Shown piece after piece: positions 7,103-8,481 of a stretch of DNA of 8,481 nucleotides (position 1 is its first letter; each line of letters opens with the position of its first letter). This DNA comes from an uncultured Alphaproteobacteria bacterium (lineage in GTDB: Bacteria; Pseudomonadota; Alphaproteobacteria; Micropepsales; Micropepsaceae): contig CAIXUE010000089.1 in the NCBI GenBank assembly GCA_903922545.1, positions 1-8,481 on the forward strand, written 5' to 3'. Below the pieces are notes generated by a model. That model saw only the letters and a list, made by a program, of their open reading frames with translations, was not told the origin of the DNA and did no database searches. The translations under genes and the position numbers were made by a program.

Positions 7103-7698
7103 CTTGCCATACCTCTCAAGGCTTCGCGCAGAAGCACACCGGTTTCGGCGCCGTCACCCAGATCATTTGCCGCCCGGGCCACCGCTTCGGCGGCCTGGCC
7201 TTCGGAATAGCCCAGTTTCACCAGTGCCGTCACCGCATCGGCGGCGGGACCGCGTGGCGCGGCGGCCAGATGCGCGCCGCCCTCGCCCCGCGCCATCATG
7301 GCGGGCGCTTTGTCTTTGAGTTCGGTGACGATGCGCAGCGCCAGCTTGGGGCCCACGCCGGGGGCGCGACCGATCATCGCCTTGTCGGACAAGGCCAGGG
7401 CGCGTTCCAGATCGCGCGGGGTCAAGGTGGAAAGCACCGACAGCGCAACCTTGCCGCCGACATTCTGCACCGTCTGCAGCAGGCGAAACCATTCGCGTTC
7501 CTCGGCCGAGGCGAAGCCGTACAGCTTGAGCGCGTCGGCGCTGACTTTCATTTCGATCATCAGGCTGGCATGCGCGCCGGCACTGAGGCGCGAGATGGTG
7601 GAAGACGGGCATTGCACCAGATAGCCCACGCCGCTCACATCCAGGATCACCGTGTCGTCGGCGATGGAATCCACCAAACCGGAAAGTTTGCCGATCAT
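7099..7698 (-). CDS. ruvA: Holliday junction DNA-binding protein RuvA
   Basis: RuvA tetramers bind the four-way junction and load RuvB rings. The 199-residue product begins with the family start MIGKLSGLV, an OB-fold domain I (1-63, ending LKLYGF), domain II with two helix-hairpin-helix motifs ([17 protein letters not shown], 74-90; [20 protein letters not shown], 109-128), a Gly/Ala-rich flexible linker (about 131-150) and the RuvB-contacting domain III (about 151-199, [16 protein letters not shown]). One oddity: the acidic pin, Glu55-Asp56 in E. coli RuvA, aligns with Ala54-Asp55 here ([12 protein letters not shown]), so only one acid remains. The ATG overlaps the ruvC stop by four bases (ATGA) and the stop overlaps the ruvB GTG. 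Confidence 0.97.
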   Translation of the reverse strand: MIGKLSGLVDSIADDTVILDVSGVGYLVQCPSSTISRLSAGAHASLMIEMKVSADALKLYGFASAEEREWFRLLQTVQNVGGKVALSVLSTLTPRDLERALALSDKAMIGRAPGVGPKLALRIVTELKDKAPAMMARGEGGAHLAAAPRGPAADAVTALVKLGYSEGQAAEAVARAANDLGDGAETGVLLREALRGMAR

Positions 7699-8204
7699 GA
7701 TGCGATGACCATCATGCGAGCGCGTGTGCCCGACAGATGCGCATGCGCGATGGCGGCAGCCAGGGCATCGGCGGCATCGGCTTGCGTCACGCCGCAGGTG
7801 GGCAAGAGGCGCTTGACCATGAACAGCACCTGCTCCTTGCCGGCATGGCCCGCGCCCACCACCGATTTCTTGATGTGGTTGGGCGAATATTCGGCGATGT
7901 CGAGGCCCGCCTGGGCGGCGGCCAACAGCGCCACGGCGCGGGCGTGGCCCAGTTTCAGCGCGGCGGAAGGATCCTTGGCGACAAAGGCCTGTTCCACCGC
8001 GATGGCGGCGGGGCGATGGGTGACAATGACGGCGCCAAGTTCGCCATGCAGCGCCATCAGCCGCGCGCCGAGACCCAATGCGGGGCGGGTGGCGATGACG
8101 CCGTGCGCGATATGGGAAAGACGGGTGCCTTCAAGCGCGACCACGCCCCAGCCCATGCGGGCAAGACCGGGATCGAGGCCGAGAATGCGAATCGGGCTTG
8201 GCAT
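7695..8204 (-). CDS. ruvC: Holliday junction resolvase RuvC
   Basis: RuvC is the dimeric Mg-dependent endonuclease that cuts Holliday junctions symmetrically in the RuvABC resolvasome. The 169-residue product has the RNase H-like fold signature: ILGLDPGLARMGWGV with catalytic Asp11, AIAVEQAFV with catalytic Glu71 and Phe74 (equivalent to Phe69 of E. coli), the DNA-contact region YSPNHIKKSVVGAGHAGKEQV (split by the helix after 113), and QADAADALAAAIAHAH with Asp143 and Asp146 (the Asp138/Asp141 pair of E. coli). It is the first gene of the block. The ATG at 8202-8204 has GAGG only 3 bases upstream (rather tight spacing), but no other start fits the conserved N-terminus. A near-LexA box lies at 8215-8229. 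Confidence 0.97.
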   Translation of the reverse strand: MPSPIRILGLDPGLARMGWGVVALEGTRLSHIAHGVIATRPALGLGARLMALHGELGAVIVTHRPAAIAVEQAFVAKDPSAALKLGHARAVALLAAAQAGLDIAEYSPNHIKKSVVGAGHAGKEQVLFMVKRLLPTCGVTQADAADALAAAIAHAHLSGTRARMMVIAS

Positions 8205-8214
8205 TGTCCTCTTT

Positions 8215-8229
8215 GTACCCGTTCTGTTC
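8215..8229 (-). promoter_or_regulatory. Candidate LexA (SOS) box upstream of ruvC, one mismatch
   Basis: On the plus strand the site reads GTAC-N7-GTTC; on the minus strand GAAC-N7-GTAC. The alphaproteobacterial LexA site is the direct repeat GTTC-N7-GTTC (or its complement GAAC-N7-GAAC), so one half-site is exact and the other differs by one base. It sits 11-25 bases upstream of the ruvC start, and ruvCAB is a known SOS-regulon member in this class. A short degenerate motif can arise by chance, so this is a suggestion. Confidence 0.4.
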
Positions 8230-8248
8230 GATAGTTTCCTAGTGGTCC

Positions 8249-8343
8249 GCGCGGTCCTTTTGAGCCCTGGGGGCGTCGCGCGTGTTCACGTACGTCCGTA
8301 CGCTCCGCGCGCGCTCCTGCCCAGGTCTCAAAATTCCTCGCGC
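8249..8343. repeat. Long imperfect palindrome in the ruvC upstream region
   Basis: Nested inverted repeats share a centre near 8296. Arms: TTTTGAGCCCTGGG (8258-8271) against CCCAGGTCTCAAAA (8320-8333), 13 of 14 paired; outer GCGCG (8249-8253) against CGCGC (8339-8343); inner CGCGCG (8277-8282) against the CGCGCGCGC run (8306-8314). The core holds ACGTACGT (8288-8295) and two CGTACG copies 8 bases apart (8289-8294, 8297-8302). A separate small hairpin, CTGGC-ACC-GCCAG, follows at 8343-8355. The structure resembles dispersed intergenic palindromes (REP or MITE-like), but copy number cannot be judged from one window. No T-run follows, so it is not an ordinary terminator. Confidence 0.6.
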
Positions 8344-8363
8344 TGGCACCGCCAGGACAATCA

Positions 8364-8447
8364 ATGCTTGAGGGCCGCTATCTCAAATGCGGCAATATCG
8401 TGCTGTCCGCCGCTGAATTCATGCATCCGAACTCGGACAATCGAACC
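8364..8447 (+). CDS. Possible start of an unrecognised divergent gene (truncated by contig end)
   Basis: A plus-strand ATG at 8364-8366 is preceded by AGGA (8354-8357) at 6 bases, a good ribosome binding site, and opens a 28-codon frame beginning MLEGRYLKCGNIVLSAAEF and continuing to the adapter boundary. Its third codon positions are GC-rich, like those of the neighbouring genes. If real it is divergently transcribed from ruvC with the palindrome between them. I do not recognise the protein. The opposite strand also has an open frame here (ending at TGA 8361-8363) but with poorer third-position GC. The evidence is too short to be firm. Confidence 0.35.
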
Positions 8448-8481
8448 AGATCGGAGAGCACACGTCTGAACTCCAGTCACA
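8448..8481 (+). other. Illumina TruSeq read-1 adapter sequence (contig-end contamination)
   Basis: From 8448 the sequence matches the standard TruSeq 3' adapter (AGATCGGAAGAGCACACG, continuing TCTGAACTCCAGTCAC) except for one missing A (GGAGAGC instead of GGAAGAGC); base 8481 would be the first base after the constant part. Its position at the exact end of the window and its orientation match read-through of a short insert that was not trimmed. It is not genomic and should be removed. Confidence 0.97.

Noticed and set aside
6101..7210. 369-codon plus-strand frame
   Set aside because: Antisense to ruvB and the end of ruvA, with no domain-like sequence; explained by the GC-rich codon phase of ruvB.
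8361..8447. Minus-strand open frame ending at TGA 8361-8363, as a possible C-terminus of a gene upstream of ruvC
   Set aside because: Its third-position GC is lower than that of the plus-strand frame at the same place and I recognise no C-terminus (such as YebC); it remains a weaker alternative because only about 28 codons are visible.
7270..8469. 399-codon plus-strand frame running through ruvA/ruvC and into the end of the window
   Set aside because: Shadow of ruvA and ruvC; it crosses the palindrome and ends inside adapter sequence, so its length is partly artificial.
1..8481. Search for mobile elements, CRISPR, tRNA/rRNA, defence or biosynthetic systems
   Set aside because: All substantial frames are explained by housekeeping ruv, tol-pal and tilS genes; no transposase, regularly spaced repeat or RNA gene is visible.

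Overview
The window is a stretch of GC-rich bacterial chromosome in which almost every base belongs to one tightly packed minus-strand gene block. Read in the direction of transcription (from high to low coordinates) the order is ruvC-ruvA-ruvB-ybgC-tolQ-tolR-tolA-tolB-pal-cpoB(ybgF)-tilS. This order, with the Holliday-junction genes directly ahead of the Tol-Pal genes and tilS after cpoB, together with the GC-rich codon use, points to an alphaproteobacterium; I cannot assign an order or genus from sequence alone. No mobile element, CRISPR array, defence system, tRNA or rRNA is visible, and I see no undescribed multi-gene system.

Right end (8205-8481): the ruvC upstream region. It holds a near-match to an alphaproteobacterial LexA box just ahead of ruvC, a long imperfect palindrome (about 8249-8343), a short possible plus-strand gene start with a good ribosome binding site (8364), and then, from 8448 to the end, a near-exact copy of the Illumina TruSeq read-1 adapter. 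The last 34 bases are therefore sequencing artefact, not genome.

Middle (4161-8204): ruvC, ruvA, ruvB and ybgC are chained by 4-base start/stop overlaps (ATGA or GTGA), so the branch-migration/resolvase genes and the first Tol-cluster gene are translationally coupled. An 88-base gap separates ybgC from tolQ. tolQ and tolR overlap by one base. TolQ carries an ExbB-like N-terminal signal peptide and periplasmic extension that classical TolQ lacks.

Left half (1-4195): tolA, tolB, a 298-base gap, pal, a strong intrinsic terminator, cpoB and the beginning of tilS, which runs off the window. The products form the envelope-spanning Tol-Pal machine: TolQ/TolR is the proton-driven inner-membrane motor, TolA the periplasmic arm, TolB the periplasmic propeller, Pal the peptidoglycan-binding outer-membrane lipoprotein, and CpoB a periplasmic TPR protein linking Tol to peptidoglycan synthesis. 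The terminator lies 12 bases ahead of the cpoB start, which implies that cpoB (and perhaps tilS) depend on read-through from pal or on a promoter inside pal.
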